Source of the DNA: Thermoanaerobaculia bacterium
Lineage (GTDB): Bacteria; Acidobacteriota; Thermoanaerobaculia; Gp7-AA8
Reading direction: 5' to 3'
NCBI GenBank assembly: GCA_017883205.1
Contig: JADGNZ010000055.1
Location: forward strand, 1 to 41,048
DNA length: 41,048 nt
Shown: one piece after another, positions 23,001 through 31,854 of the stretch
Numbering within the stretch: the stretch's first letter is position 1
Layout of the letters: each line of letters starts with the position of its first letter
Translations under genes and position numbers: made by a program
Notes under the pieces: model-generated
Told to the model about the DNA's origin: nothing
The model's database searches: none
Seen by the model: the letters and a program-made list of their open reading frames with translations, nothing else

Positions 23001-24530
23001 CTAACCGGATACTTTGAAACTCTGCTCCACCGTGTACGACTGCTTCGAGACCATATCGACGATCTTCATCTTCAGCGTGTAGTCGCCCGGTTTGAGGGCC
23101 GGCTTCACCTCGGCGAGAGGAATCGCGCTGAGGATGGCGAAATGGCCCGGGCCGGGGGCGCCGGTCAACGGCAGCGCCGCGGCCTCCTGCAGCGGGGCGC
23201 TGATGGTCTTCTTGTCCGGACCGCCGGTGAGATCGAGCTTGTACTGAAGCTTCGGCAAGTTCGTCGCGGTATCGATGCCGGGGTTGTTGACCTCGACGAA
23301 GTAGTTCAGCTCATCGCTGCTCTTGAATACCAGGGTGCCCTTCGGCACGATCTTCAGCTTGCCGAATGCGAACGGTGACTTCGGAGGCTCGGCTGTACCG
23401 AGCTCGTAGACGTTGTCCGACAGGATGAGGCGCGACGTGCCGACTGCTTCCTTCGACGGGCCGGTCACTTCGATCGGACCGGTCGTCACCAGCACCGGCT
23501 GGCCGGCTTTGGCGAGGCCGACGACGGCCGTGTACTTGCCCGGCTCGAGTGTCAGGGTCTTGTCGACGAAGAAGTCGGTGCGCGAGGCCGTGAGTTTCGC
23601 CGGCTCTTCGAACATCGTCACACGCTTGCCCGACGCATCTTCGACCGCGCCGAAGATCGTGTCGGCACCGTCGGCGGCAACACCGGCGGACGCGGGAACG
23701 TAAACGACGACCGGGACGAACGGCTCACCAGCCGGCGAAACGAGCTCCGCGTACGCGAGCGCGGCGCCGTGATTGTTGCTCTTGCCGCCCTTCCCTTCGA
23801 CGACTGCGGCTTCGAGCGCTGCGGTCTTGAGGGTGGTAGCCGCTGCCGGAGGCGGCGCTACCGGAGCCGCACTCGCTGCCTGGAACGTCGGCGCTTTCGT
23901 CAATCCTGGCTGGGTGATGAGGCCGTTCACGATGCGCTGCGCCGCCCCGGCCATATCGACCGGAGGCATGTTCAGTTGGAACTCGCCATTGTTGTACTGG
24001 TCATGGAAGGTCATTTCGACGTGAGGAGCGCCGAAGAGCTTTTGCGCGAGGTCGCCCTCGTAAGTCCAGACCATGTCCGCAGAGGTGCCACCTGTCATGG
24101 CGCTGCCGATCTCGGAATCCCTCATGGTGCCTCTGGTATTCGACTGCGCATTGCCGGTTGCCGTCGTCCGAACGGCCTTCGTCGGCGCTCCGAACAGGAT
24201 CAGGATGCGGCCCGGTTCGCTCATCGAGCCGCGTACGCGCCCCCTGCTGAATCTGTCATCAGCAACCTTCACTCGCACGTCGAAGTCCTCGTGAAATTCG
24301 TTGCGCGGAGTGGCCGGTGTCGGATCCCGGCGCGCCCAGAAGAGCGCAATGAACGCATCGGCATCGGCGTCGGTCTGCACTGCCTTCCAGGCCGCCTTCT
24401 CCTCAGCGGTCATAAAGTATTGCACCGGCCCTTTGGCCCAATTCGCGTTGGCAGGCGAGAGCGCGGCAAAACCACTTGTGGCCGTTGCTGCCAGAACGGC
24501 AGCGGCCATCAACAAGTTACGAATTTTCAT
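23001..24530 (-). CDS. GWxTD-domain exported protein
   Basis: 509 residues from the ATG at 24530 with GGAG upstream; the frame extends 25 codons further but those look like leader. A signal peptide (MKIRNLLMAAAVLAATATSG) precedes the GWxTD-type domain: WAKGPVQYFMTAEEKAAWKA, DADAFIALFWARRDPTPATP, RNEFHEDFDVRVKVADDRFS and then GRILILFGAPTKA. The namesake GW.TD tetrad is replaced by RGSMSEPGR here. The rest is beta-rich with Ig-like stretches (VEGKGGKSNN to KQSYTVEQSFKVSG). The family is widespread in Acidobacteriota, Bacteroidota and related groups; function unknown. Confidence 0.8.
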   Translation of the reverse strand: MKIRNLLMAAAVLAATATSGFAALSPANANWAKGPVQYFMTAEEKAAWKAVQTDADADAFIALFWARRDPTPATPRNEFHEDFDVRVKVADDRFSRGRVRGSMSEPGRILILFGAPTKAVRTTATGNAQSNTRGTMRDSEIGSAMTGGTSADMVWTYEGDLAQKLFGAPHVEMTFHDQYNNGEFQLNMPPVDMAGAAQRIVNGLITQPGLTKAPTFQAASAAPVAPPPAAATTLKTAALEAAVVEGKGGKSNNHGAALAYAELVSPAGEPFVPVVVYVPASAGVAADGADTIFGAVEDASGKRVTMFEEPAKLTASRTDFFVDKTLTLEPGKYTAVVGLAKAGQPVLVTTGPIEVTGPSKEAVGTSRLILSDNVYELGTAEPPKSPFAFGKLKIVPKGTLVFKSSDELNYFVEVNNPGIDTATNLPKLQYKLDLTGGPDKKTISAPLQEAAALPLTGAPGPGHFAILSAIPLAEVKPALKPGDYTLKMKIVDMVSKQSYTVEQSFKVSG

Positions 24531-24601
24531 CAGTTTCTCCGGTTGAATCGACGCTCGTCCGAAACATCTCAGGATCGGGCCTATTCCATTCGAACGGTGC
24601 A

Positions 24602-24793
24602 TCATTCGCCGTCGAATTTCTCCATCTCGTCGTAGAGCTTATCCATCTCCGCGTCGATCTCTTCCTGCTTGATCAGCCCCTTGCGGACCAGCAGCGCAGC
24701 GAGGCTGTGAAGCAGGATGCTGTTCTCCACGATCATCTGCTCGAACTGCTCGTCGTCATCGCCTTCATTGCTATCCCGTTCGATGTCGTCCAT
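24602..24793 (-). CDS. Small acidic helical protein
   Basis: 63 residues from the ATG at 24793, with GGAGG nine bases upstream, a strong ribosome binding site. Acidic N-terminus (MDDIERDSNEGDDDEQFEQM), then helices IVENSILLHSLAALLVRKGL and EEIDAEMDKLYDEMEKF. The strong ribosome binding site and consistent composition favour a real gene. It reads toward the GWxTD gene, 71 bp away. No family recognised. Confidence 0.65.
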   Translation of the reverse strand: MDDIERDSNEGDDDEQFEQMIVENSILLHSLAALLVRKGLIKQEEIDAEMDKLYDEMEKFDGE

Positions 24794-24849
24794 GAGGTTG
24801 CGCCTCCTTCCGCGCTGGTGAGGATGTATCACAAATTGCGCGCCTGCGG

Positions 24850-24930
24850 CGCGCGTTGTCGGTTGTCGGTTGATTGCGGCTTCGCCGCGTCGTTAGTTGT
24901 AGCCGGCTCGTGTCCGGTGGACAACGCGCG
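24850..24930. repeat. GTCGGTT words within an inverted repeat
   Basis: CGCGCGTTGT (24850-24859) pairs with ACAACGCGCG (24921-24930), and GTCGGTT occurs twice in tandem just inside the left arm, the same word as at 21611. It lies in the divergent gap between the small acidic gene and the BMP lipoprotein gene. Confidence 0.5.
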
Positions 24931-24964
24931 AAGCGCAGTAACCCAGCGCTCGAAGCGCAGCGAA

Positions 24965-24970
24965 TACAAT
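24965..24970 (+). promoter_or_regulatory. -10 box of the BMP lipoprotein gene, probably leaderless
   Basis: TACAAT followed by seven bases (CCGCGCC) and the ATG at 24978; no Shine-Dalgarno sequence lies between. No good -35 box. Confidence 0.4.
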
Positions 24971-24977
24971 CCGCGCC

Positions 24978-25955
24978 ATGAAACGCATCCGCGCGCTCCT
25001 CACACTCGCCTCACTCGCCTTTCTTCTCCTCGGCTGCCCGAAACCCGAGAGCTCATCGGCCATGAAGGTAGGACTCCTCACTCCCGGCTCCGTCAACGAC
25101 AACGGATGGAACGCGATCGCCTACGAAGGGCTTCAGGAGATTCACAAACAGCTCCACGCGGAAATCTCCAACCAGGAGACGAAGACACCCGCCGAGTTCG
25201 AGGAAGGCTTCCGATCCTACGGCGAGAAAGGCTACGACCTCGCGTTCGGCCACGGCTTCGAGTTCCAGGATGCCGCGCTCAAAGCCGGCAAGCAGTATCC
25301 GAAGACGATCTTCATCACGACGTCAGGCAGCTCGGTGGCGCCGAACGTCTCCCCAATGGTCTTCGAGCTCGAGCAGGCCACCTACCTCCTGGGCGTGATC
25401 GCAGGCCGCGAGTCGAAGACGGGCAAGGCCGGAGTCGTCGGCGGCATCAACCTGCCATCGATCGCATCGACGTTTCTCGCGTTCCGGGCAGGCGCGCAGT
25501 CGGTGAACCCGAACTTCGAAGTGAAAGAAATCTACACCGGCAACTTCGACGACGCCGGCGCAGCCAAACTAGCAACGCTGTCGCTAATCAACGCCGGCTG
25601 CGACTTCATCTTTCACCAGGCCAACGAGGCCGGCCGCGGCGTGTTCCAGGCCTGCCAGGAGCGCAAGGTCCGCTGCTTCGGATCGAACAAAAACCAGAAC
25701 GATATGGCGCCCGACGTGATCGTGGCCTCGGCGGTCCTCGACGTGCCCGGCGCGTTCGTCTACATGGCGAAGCTCGTTCACGATCACAAATTCAAGCCGC
25801 AGATCTACTGGCTCGGACGCCGGCAGCGCGTCGTGTCGCTCGTCTGGAACGATCGGCTCAAATCGTCGATCTCGCCGCAGACCGTCGCCGAGGTGGAGAA
25901 ACTCGATGCGGCGATCCAGGCGGGAACGTTTACGGTTCCGCGCGGAAAGTTCTAA
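24978..25955 (+). CDS. BMP-family nucleoside-binding lipoprotein
   Basis: 325 residues. Signal with lipobox FLLLGC (Cys20), then the BMP/Med fold: MKVGLLTPGSVNDNGWNAIA, GYDLAFGHGFEFQDAALKAG, IFITTSGSSVAPNVSPMVFE, TYLLGVIAGRESKTGKAGVV and GGINLPSIASTFLAFRAGA. BMP proteins bind purine or pyrimidine nucleosides for ABC import. It is followed at once by the matching ATPase and two permeases on the same strand. Confidence 0.93.
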   Translation: MKRIRALLTLASLAFLLLGCPKPESSSAMKVGLLTPGSVNDNGWNAIAYEGLQEIHKQLHAEISNQETKTPAEFEEGFRSYGEKGYDLAFGHGFEFQDAALKAGKQYPKTIFITTSGSSVAPNVSPMVFELEQATYLLGVIAGRESKTGKAGVVGGINLPSIASTFLAFRAGAQSVNPNFEVKEIYTGNFDDAGAAKLATLSLINAGCDFIFHQANEAGRGVFQACQERKVRCFGSNKNQNDMAPDVIVASAVLDVPGAFVYMAKLVHDHKFKPQIYWLGRRQRVVSLVWNDRLKSSISPQTVAEVEKLDAAIQAGTFTVPRGKF

Positions 25956-25957
25956 AC

Positions 25958-26032
25958 ACCAAAGGCTCACCACAGAGACGCAGAGGTCACAGAGTTAACG
26001 CTTCAACTCTGCGACCTCAGTGTCTCTTTGGT
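25958..26032. repeat. Intergenic inverted repeat with CACAGAG-type words
   Basis: Left arm ACCAAAG...AGAGACGCAGAGGTC.CAGAGTT, right arm AACTCTG.GACCTCA.TGTCTCTTTGGT; loop about nine bases. The repeated CAGAG words recur every 8-9 bases. It separates the binding-protein gene from the ATPase gene. Confidence 0.65.
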
Positions 26033-26055
26033 TCATTGTTCTCCTCAGAACAACC

Positions 26056-27393
26056 ATGCACCTGTCGCACATCACCAAGCGCTTCGGCACCAACGTCGCC
26101 GTCGATGACGTCTCACTCGCGTTCGCGCCCGGCGAGATCATCGGACTCGTCGGCGAGAACGGCGCGGGAAAGACCACGCTGATGTCGATCGCCGCCGGCG
26201 AGTTGTCCGCCGACGAAGGGACGATCGATGACCGCACCTCCGCAGGAATCGTCCACCAGCACTTTCTGCTCGTCAGCGAATTCACCATCGCCGAGAATCT
26301 CGCGCTGGCCATGTGGGGACGCGACCCGGAAGCGATCATTCGCGACTCCGGCATCGCGCTGCGCGACGTCCACCGGCGCGTGGCGGACATCTCCGTCGGC
26401 GAAAAGGCCAAACTGGAATTGATCAAGGCGGTCGCACGCCATCCGCGCTTTCTCATCCTCGACGAACCGACCTCGGTGCTCGCACCGGCGGAAGCGCGCG
26501 AGCTTTTCGTCGTCATGCGACAACTGGCGGCCAACGGCACGACCGTCGTATTCATCAGTCACAAAATCCCCGAGGTGCTGGAGGTGGCGACGCGGGTGGT
26601 GGTGATGCGCCGGGGACGAATCGTTGCGGATGGCGGAAGGATGACTGCGTCGGAGTTGGCCGAGGCGATGGTGGAGCGGCGAGTATCGGTTGATGAGAGT
26701 CGCCGCCGGGCCGGCGGCGGGACAGCCGGCGGGCCGCCGGCGCTACGTTCACTAAGTTCGCCGGCGCTGCGGTTGGAGTTGAAGGACGCAGGGCTCGCCG
26801 TTCATGCGGGCGAGATCGTGGCCATCATTGGCGTAGCCGGCAACGGGCAGTCGGAGCTGGCGACGTCGCTGCGCGACTCGTTGCGCGGACGAGTGGCGCA
26901 CATCCCGGAGGATCGCGCGCGCGACGGACTCATCGCCGAGATGACCATCGCGGAGAACATTGCACTCGCGGAAAGACGCTGGCAGCCGCGTGTTGCCGCA
27001 CAGACCGCCGCTGCGTTGATCGAGCGCTTCGACATTCGCGCCCAGTCGCCGCTCCAGCGCGCCGGATCGCTGTCCGGCGGCAACCAGCAGAAAGTCATCC
27101 TCGCGCGCGAGCTGGAGCGGAAGCCGGAGATCATCGTGGCCGCGGAGCCGTCGCGCGGACTCGACATCGAAGCGACGCGCTTCGTTCACGACGAGCTGCG
27201 CGCTGCCGCCGCGCGCGGTGCCGCCATCCTTCTCATCACCTCCGATCTCGACGAAGCGTTCGCGCTCGGGGACGCCATCCACGTCATCTACCGCGGAAAA
27301 CTCAGCGATCGTTTGACGCCGTCCGAGGCGGCGGAGCGGGCGCCGCAACTGATGGCGGGTGTCGGGCCACGGCAGTCGGGGGTCGGAGCGTGA
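26056..27393 (+). CDS. Nucleoside ABC importer ATPase (two-domain)
   Basis: 445 residues from the ATG at 26056. Two nucleotide-binding domains. First: Walker A GENGAGKT (33-40), Q-loop Gln68, signature ISVGEKAKLE, Walker B FLILDEPTS. Second: degenerate Walker A GVAGNGQSEL, signature LSGGNQQKVILARELE, Walker B IIVAAEPSRGLDIE. This asymmetry is normal for YufO/RbsA-like ATPases. It is about 50 residues shorter than usual, mainly in the first domain. The linker is coded by a GC-rich repeat (26701-26745). The stop overlaps the next start (GTGA). Confidence 0.92.
   Translation: MHLSHITKRFGTNVAVDDVSLAFAPGEIIGLVGENGAGKTTLMSIAAGELSADEGTIDDRTSAGIVHQHFLLVSEFTIAENLALAMWGRDPEAIIRDSGIALRDVHRRVADISVGEKAKLELIKAVARHPRFLILDEPTSVLAPAEARELFVVMRQLAANGTTVVFISHKIPEVLEVATRVVVMRRGRIVADGGRMTASELAEAMVERRVSVDESRRRAGGGTAGGPPALRSLSSPALRLELKDAGLAVHAGEIVAIIGVAGNGQSELATSLRDSLRGRVAHIPEDRARDGLIAEMTIAENIALAERRWQPRVAAQTAAALIERFDIRAQSPLQRAGSLSGGNQQKVILARELERKPEIIVAAEPSRGLDIEATRFVHDELRAAAARGAAILLITSDLDEAFALGDAIHVIYRGKLSDRLTPSEAAERAPQLMAGVGPRQSGVGA
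26701..26745. repeat. GC-rich palindromic repeat in the ATPase linker
   Basis: CGCCGCCGGGCCGGCGGCGG followed by GACAGCCGGCGGGCCGCCGG. It encodes RRRAGGGTAGGPPALR between the two ATPase domains and matches the repeat at 12881-12923. Confidence 0.55.
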
Positions 27394-28412
27394 GCGCAGG
27401 AACGCCGTCCGGCAAGCTCCACATCCCGATTTCCGTTTCCCGAATTGGCATCGCGCTCATGGCCGCGACGACCGCGATCGCCGGCCTTGCACTTTGCGGC
27501 ATCGCCTTCGGCCGCTCGCCGGGAGAGCTGCTCGCGATTCTCGCCAGCGGCTCGATCGGCTCGTCGTTCGCGCTGCAGGGAACGTTGCTCAAATCCGTTC
27601 CGCTCCTGCTCACCGGACTCTCCGTCGCCATCGCGTTCCGTGCCGGAGTCTGGAACATCGGCGGCGAAGGCCAGTTCCTCATCGGCGCGCTCGGCGCATT
27701 TCTCGGCGCTCGCTACGGTCTGATCGCATCGCTGGCGGCAGCGGTTCTGGCCGGCGCGATCTGGGCATCGATCGCGACCGCCATGCGGCTGTGGCGCAAT
27801 GCCCCTGAAGTGCTCACGACTATCCTCCTCAACTTCATCGCCATCCATCTCCTCGGGTACGCCGTGAATGGTCCGCTGCAGGAAGCGAGCGGCAAGTACC
27901 CGCAGAGCGATGCGGTACCGGCCGGCGCTGCTCTGCCGCTGCTCGGCAATCTCGAGTTGCATGCCGGCGTCGTGATCGCGGTCCTCGTTGCGATCGCCGC
28001 CTGGTACCTGCTGTATCGGACCGCCGAAGGGCTTCGCCTGCGCGCGACCGGATTCAACCGCTCCGCTGCGAAGTGGGCCGGCGTCAACGTCGACGCACAG
28101 CTCATCAGAGCGATGGCCATTTCGGGCGCGATGGCCGGGCTGGCAGGCGGTATCGAGCTCCTCGGCGTCACGCACCGCCTCTTTGAGCGCTTCGCTGCCG
28201 GCTACGGCTACGCAGGAATCGCCGTCGCCCTTCTCGCGCAACTCCATCCGCTGGGCACCATCGCCTCGGCATTCTTCTTCGGTGCGCTGACGACCGGCGC
28301 CGGCGAATTGCAGCGCACCGCCGGCATCTCGTCGATGGTGGCGACGCTGGCGCAGGCGATCGTCATCCTGGCCATGATCGCGTTTATGCGGCGGAGCAAG
28401 GCATCGTCATGA
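27390..28412 (+). CDS. Nucleoside ABC importer permease 1
   Basis: 340 residues from a GTG at 27390 that overlaps the ATPase stop. About eight or nine membrane helices. The family marks are SVAIAFRAGVWNIGGEGQFL near the cytoplasmic coupling region, APEVLTTILLNFIAIHLLGY and AAKWAGVNVDAQLIRAMAIS. This is the YufP-like permease of BMP-type importers. It overlaps the second permease (ATGA). All four importer genes are thus tightly packed. Confidence 0.92.
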   Translation: MSAGTPSGKLHIPISVSRIGIALMAATTAIAGLALCGIAFGRSPGELLAILASGSIGSSFALQGTLLKSVPLLLTGLSVAIAFRAGVWNIGGEGQFLIGALGAFLGARYGLIASLAAAVLAGAIWASIATAMRLWRNAPEVLTTILLNFIAIHLLGYAVNGPLQEASGKYPQSDAVPAGAALPLLGNLELHAGVVIAVLVAIAAWYLLYRTAEGLRLRATGFNRSAAKWAGVNVDAQLIRAMAISGAMAGLAGGIELLGVTHRLFERFAAGYGYAGIAVALLAQLHPLGTIASAFFFGALTTGAGELQRTAGISSMVATLAQAIVILAMIAFMRRSKASS

Positions 28413-29260
28413 CTTCGCAGCTCCTGGCCGCAATTCCGCTGGCGATCGTCGCGTCGACGCCGCTGCTGCTGGCGGTTCTTGGCGAGCTCGTCGTCGAGCG
28501 CGCCGGCATGATCAACCTCGGCATCGAAGGAATGATGCTGACCGCCGCGATGACCGCCGTGGTCGCGGCACAATGGACGCACAGCATCACGATCGGATTT
28601 CTCGCAGGCATCGCCGGCGCCGCGGCGATCGGCGCGCTCTTTGGTCTCTTCGCCATCCGATTCGCCGTCGATCAGATCGTGACCGGCACCGCCATCGTCC
28701 TGCTCGCCCAGGGACTGACCGGCGTCGTCTATCGCCAACTGCAGCAGAGCGCGATCTTTCTTCAGCCGGTGCCGCGCTTCGATACGGACGTCGTCGTGCC
28801 TCTCGCGTGGATCGTCATTCCGATCGTGCTGGCGTTCCTCCTCTGGCGAACCCGATTCGGACTTCGCCTGCGCGCATGCGGCGAGCTGCCCGCAGCGGTG
28901 ACGGCGGTGGGAGCGTCCGTGGCCATGCATCGCTGGATCGCGCTGGCGATCGAGAGCGTGCTCACCGGCATCGCCGGCGCCTACCTCGCGCTCGCCCTCT
29001 CCAGCGGCTTCGCCGAAAACATGACCTCGGGCCGCGGCTTCATCGCCCTATCGATCGTGATCTTCGGCCGCTGGAAACTCAAAGGTGCGCTGCTCGGAAC
29101 CGCCGTCTTCGGCATCGCCGCCGCCGCCCAATACTCGCTCCAAGCGAGCGGCCGCGGCATCCCGTTCCACCTGCTGCTAGCGATGCCCTATGTCGTGACG
29201 CTGCTGATCCTCTGCGGCATCGCGGGAAGAGTGAGGGCTCCGGAAAGCTTGGGGAGATAG
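28409..29260 (+). CDS. Nucleoside ABC importer permease 2
   Basis: 283 residues with about eight membrane helices. Typical motifs are ELVVERAGMINLGIEGMMLT, VDQIVTGTAIVLLAQGLTGV, and SGRGFIALSIVIFGRWKLKG, all conserved in YufQ-like permeases. It forms the heterodimeric channel with permease 1. Last gene of the importer operon; its stop is followed at once by the 102-bp tandem repeat region. Confidence 0.92.
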   Translation: MTSQLLAAIPLAIVASTPLLLAVLGELVVERAGMINLGIEGMMLTAAMTAVVAAQWTHSITIGFLAGIAGAAAIGALFGLFAIRFAVDQIVTGTAIVLLAQGLTGVVYRQLQQSAIFLQPVPRFDTDVVVPLAWIVIPIVLAFLLWRTRFGLRLRACGELPAAVTAVGASVAMHRWIALAIESVLTGIAGAYLALALSSGFAENMTSGRGFIALSIVIFGRWKLKGALLGTAVFGIAAAAQYSLQASGRGIPFHLLLAMPYVVTLLILCGIAGRVRAPESLGR

Positions 29261-29267
29261 GCAACCT

Positions 29268-29496
29268 CAGCACAGACAAGAGTGTCTGTGCCACACAACC
29301 CTCGCTTGAAGGGAGAGCTGGTCTTATAAGGCTGAGATTCGCCAGTGGCCCGAAGTGATGTGGCACAGACACTCTTGTCTGTGCTCAGGCCACCACACAA
29401 CCCTCGCTTGAAGGGAGAGTTGGTGTTGTCAGGGCTGAGATTCGCCAATGACCCAAAGTGATGTGGCACAGACACTCCTGTCTGTGCTCAGGCCAC
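29268..29496. repeat. 102-bp tandem repeat with internal palindromes
   Basis: Two direct copies (29291-29392 and about 29393-29496) share ACACAACCCTCGCTTGAAGG, GGCTGAGATTCGCCA and AAGTGATGTGGCACAGACAC. Each ends in a palindrome GCACAGACA...TGTCTGTGC, and a third such palindrome (about 29270-29291) precedes copy 1. It fills the gap between the importer operon and the convergent biotin carboxylase gene; several hairpins here may act as terminators for both. Confidence 0.8.
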
Positions 29497-29501
29497 TTGC
29501 T

Positions 29502-31034
29502 CTACCTCCCCCATTCGCCGATCGAATCCCACACGCTTCCGATGCCGGGCGCGCTGCCTCCCGTCGCGCGTTGCTCACGCTGCGTCGTTGAGGACAGCAC
29601 TGCCGCGAGCGCGGGAACTTCATCCGGCATGGAGCGGCGGAGCGAGTCCTCGTGATCAGCGATGAATCGCGTCGAGACGAGGCCATTGCGGAATGCGGGA
29701 TGCTGGACGACGCGGCGGAGCCAGGAGATGTTGGTCTTCGTGCCGAGGACGATGTAGTCGCGCAGGGCGCGGCCGAGGCAGTCGATGGCGGCGTCGCGCG
29801 AAGAGCCGGAGCAGATCAATTTGGCCAGCATCGGATCGAAGCTGACTCCGATCGCGGTGCCCTGACCTACGCCCGCATCCACGCGCACACCCGGACCCGC
29901 CGGCTCGCGGTAGAAGCGGATGGCGCCGCTCTGCGGAAGAAAGCGATCGTCCGGATCTTCCGCGTAGATGCGCACTTCGATAGCGTGGCCACGCTGGCGA
30001 AGATCGTCTTGCCGCCATGGCAACGGCGCGCCTCCAGCCACAGCAAGCTGCGCCCGGACCAGGTCGACGCCCGCAACCTCCTCGGTCACCGGATGTTCCA
30101 CCTGCAACCGCGTGTTCATTTCGAGAAAATAGAACTCGCCTTCCGGCGTGACGATGAACTCGACCGTGCCGGCACTTCGGTAGTCGACTCCGCGAGCCGC
30201 CGCCACCGCCGCCGCAGCCATGCGCGCGCGAAGCTCCTCGCTGTAGCGCGGCGCGGGCGTCTCCTCGATCACCTTCTGATGCCGCCGCTGGATCGAGCAG
30301 TCGCGCTCGAAGAGGTGAACGACGTTGCCCTCCCCGTCGCCGAAGATCTGGAACTCGATGTGACGGGGCTCCTCGATGTAGCGCTCGAGCAGAAGACGGT
30401 CATCGCCGAACGATTTCTTCGCCTCGCGCTGCGCCGACTCGATCGCACTTTGCAGTTCCGCGGCCGAGCGGACGATCTTCATTCCTTTGCCGCCGCCGCC
30501 CGCGCTCGCTTTGACGATCAGGGGAAATCCGATGCGCACCGCCTCGGCGGTCAATGCGCTGACGTTCTGATCGTCGCCGTCGTAACCGGGAACAACCGGA
30601 ACGCCGAGGCGCTGCATGAGGTGGCGGGACTCCGCCTTCGATCCCATCGCCGCAATCGAGCTCGCCTTCGGACCGACGAAGATGATGCCGGCATCGTCGC
30701 AGGCAGCGGCCAGCTCGGCGCGCTCGCTGAGAAAACCGTAGCCAGGATGAAGGGCATCGGCGCCGCAACGGCGCGCGACATCGATGACGCGCCCGACGTT
30801 CAGGTACGTCTCGCGCGCGTCGCCGTTGCCGAGAGAGATCGCATCGTCAAAGTAGCGTCGGACATAGCGAACGTCGTCGAGCTCCGAGTACGCGAGCACC
30901 GATTCGACGCCTGCCTCGCGGCACGCCCGCGCGATGCGGACGGCGATCTCGCCGCGGTTGGGGACGAGGAGACGGCGAAGAGCGGGGGTCGCGGGTCGGG
31001 TGTCGGGTGTCGTAGCCGGCGAGGGTGCGGTCAT
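29502..31034 (-). CDS. Biotin carboxylase subunit of an acyl-CoA carboxylase
   Basis: 510 residues from the ATG at 31034, which overlaps the preceding hydratase stop (ATGA). Biotin carboxylase motifs: LLVPNRGEIAVRIARACREA, the ATP-grasp loop GGGGKGMK, HVIEFQ-like RHIEFQIFGDGEGNVVHLFE, CSIQRRHQKVIEE and EMNTRLQVEHPVTE. Full-length methylcrotonyl-/propionyl-CoA carboxylase alpha subunits run to about 670 residues with a BT and a biotin-carrier domain; this protein stops just where the BT domain should begin (SVWDSIGEWGR). The stop is 6 bp from the tandem repeat, so truncation by the repeat is possible. Beside the hydratase, leucine breakdown is likely. Confidence 0.9.
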   Translation of the reverse strand: MTAPSPATTPDTRPATPALRRLLVPNRGEIAVRIARACREAGVESVLAYSELDDVRYVRRYFDDAISLGNGDARETYLNVGRVIDVARRCGADALHPGYGFLSERAELAAACDDAGIIFVGPKASSIAAMGSKAESRHLMQRLGVPVVPGYDGDDQNVSALTAEAVRIGFPLIVKASAGGGGKGMKIVRSAAELQSAIESAQREAKKSFGDDRLLLERYIEEPRHIEFQIFGDGEGNVVHLFERDCSIQRRHQKVIEETPAPRYSEELRARMAAAAVAAARGVDYRSAGTVEFIVTPEGEFYFLEMNTRLQVEHPVTEEVAGVDLVRAQLAVAGGAPLPWRQDDLRQRGHAIEVRIYAEDPDDRFLPQSGAIRFYREPAGPGVRVDAGVGQGTAIGVSFDPMLAKLICSGSSRDAAIDCLGRALRDYIVLGTKTNISWLRRVVQHPAFRNGLVSTRFIADHEDSLRRSMPDEVPALAAVLSSTTQREQRATGGSAPGIGSVWDSIGEWGR

Positions 31035-31840
31035 CGCTTCTCCGACTCCCGACTCCCGGCGCCCGACTGCCGCGTCCATGGCGCCTTCTCCTTCTTCAGA
31101 AACGCGCTCATGCCGCCCTGCCCTTCTTCACTCACACGCCGCGCGGCGATTGCATCGATCGTGTACGGAATCGCGTCGATGATGTCGTGCGAGGCGACAT
31201 GCGCGATCAACTTCTTGCACTCGCGAACGGCTTTGGGGCCGGACGTTTTCAGCATTGCGATCGTCTCCGCCACCGCGGCATCGACGTCGTCGACGATGCG
31301 ATGAACGAGCCCGATCCGCTGCGCGCGCTCCGCGTCGAATCGCTCGCCGGTGAGAAAGAGCGCCCGCGCATGCGTTTCGCCGATCTTGGCAATCACGTAC
31401 GGCGAGATCACCGCGGGAAGGATGCCCAGCTTCACCTCGGACAATCCAAACTTCGCGTCACGCGCGGCAATGGCGATATCGCAGACCGCGACGAGACCGA
31501 CTCCGCCGCCGATCGCCGCTCCCTGTATCCGCCCGATCACAGGCAGCGGACACTCGTTCATCAGCGCATACATCTGCGCGAGCTTCGAAGAATCGCGGAC
31601 GTTCTCCTCGCGCGTGTAGCCGACCATACGCGACATCCAGTTCAGATCCGCACCGGCGCAGAAATTCGGACCGGTGCCGCGAAGGACAACGGCCCGCGCG
31701 CGCGTCGCGCCGATGCCGCTGAAGAGATCGAGCGCCTCAGCGATCAACTCGTCATTGAACGCGTTGTGAACGTCCGGACGGTTGAGCGTGACCGTCAGCA
31801 CACCGTCCGCTTCGTCGACGAGAAGCGTTTTGTAAGTCAT
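31031..31840 (-). CDS. Enoyl-CoA hydratase, methylglutaconyl-CoA type
   Basis: 269 residues. Crotonase motifs: LNRPDVHNAFNDELI, NFCAGADLNWMSRM (the GADLNWM form is typical of methylglutaconyl-CoA and gamma-carboxygeranoyl-CoA hydratases), GAAIGGGVGLVAVCDIAIAA, and FGLSEVKLGILPAVISPYV. It hydrates 3-methylglutaconyl-CoA to HMG-CoA in leucine catabolism, fitting the neighbouring carboxylase. TACAAT lies seven bases before the ATG. The last 10 residues look like repeat-derived sequence. Confidence 0.85.
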   Translation of the reverse strand: MTYKTLLVDEADGVLTVTLNRPDVHNAFNDELIAEALDLFSGIGATRARAVVLRGTGPNFCAGADLNWMSRMVGYTREENVRDSSKLAQMYALMNECPLPVIGRIQGAAIGGGVGLVAVCDIAIAARDAKFGLSEVKLGILPAVISPYVIAKIGETHARALFLTGERFDAERAQRIGLVHRIVDDVDAAVAETIAMLKTSGPKAVRECKKLIAHVASHDIIDAIPYTIDAIAARRVSEEGQGGMSAFLKKEKAPWTRQSGAGSRESEKR

Positions 31841-31847
31841 GAGTTGG

Positions 31848-31853
31848 ATTGTA
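31848..31853 (-). promoter_or_regulatory. -10 box of the hydratase gene, probably leaderless
   Basis: TACAAT, seven bases, ATG; the upstream DNA is the GGGTGTG-word repeat. Confidence 0.4.
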
Positions 31854-31854
31854 T

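Noticed and set aside
24476-26182. Plus-strand 568-residue open frame
   Set aside because: Overlaps the BMP gene in another frame and is composed of arginine-rich shadow sequence.
29652-31304. Plus-strand 550-residue open frame
   Set aside because: Antisense to the biotin carboxylase gene.
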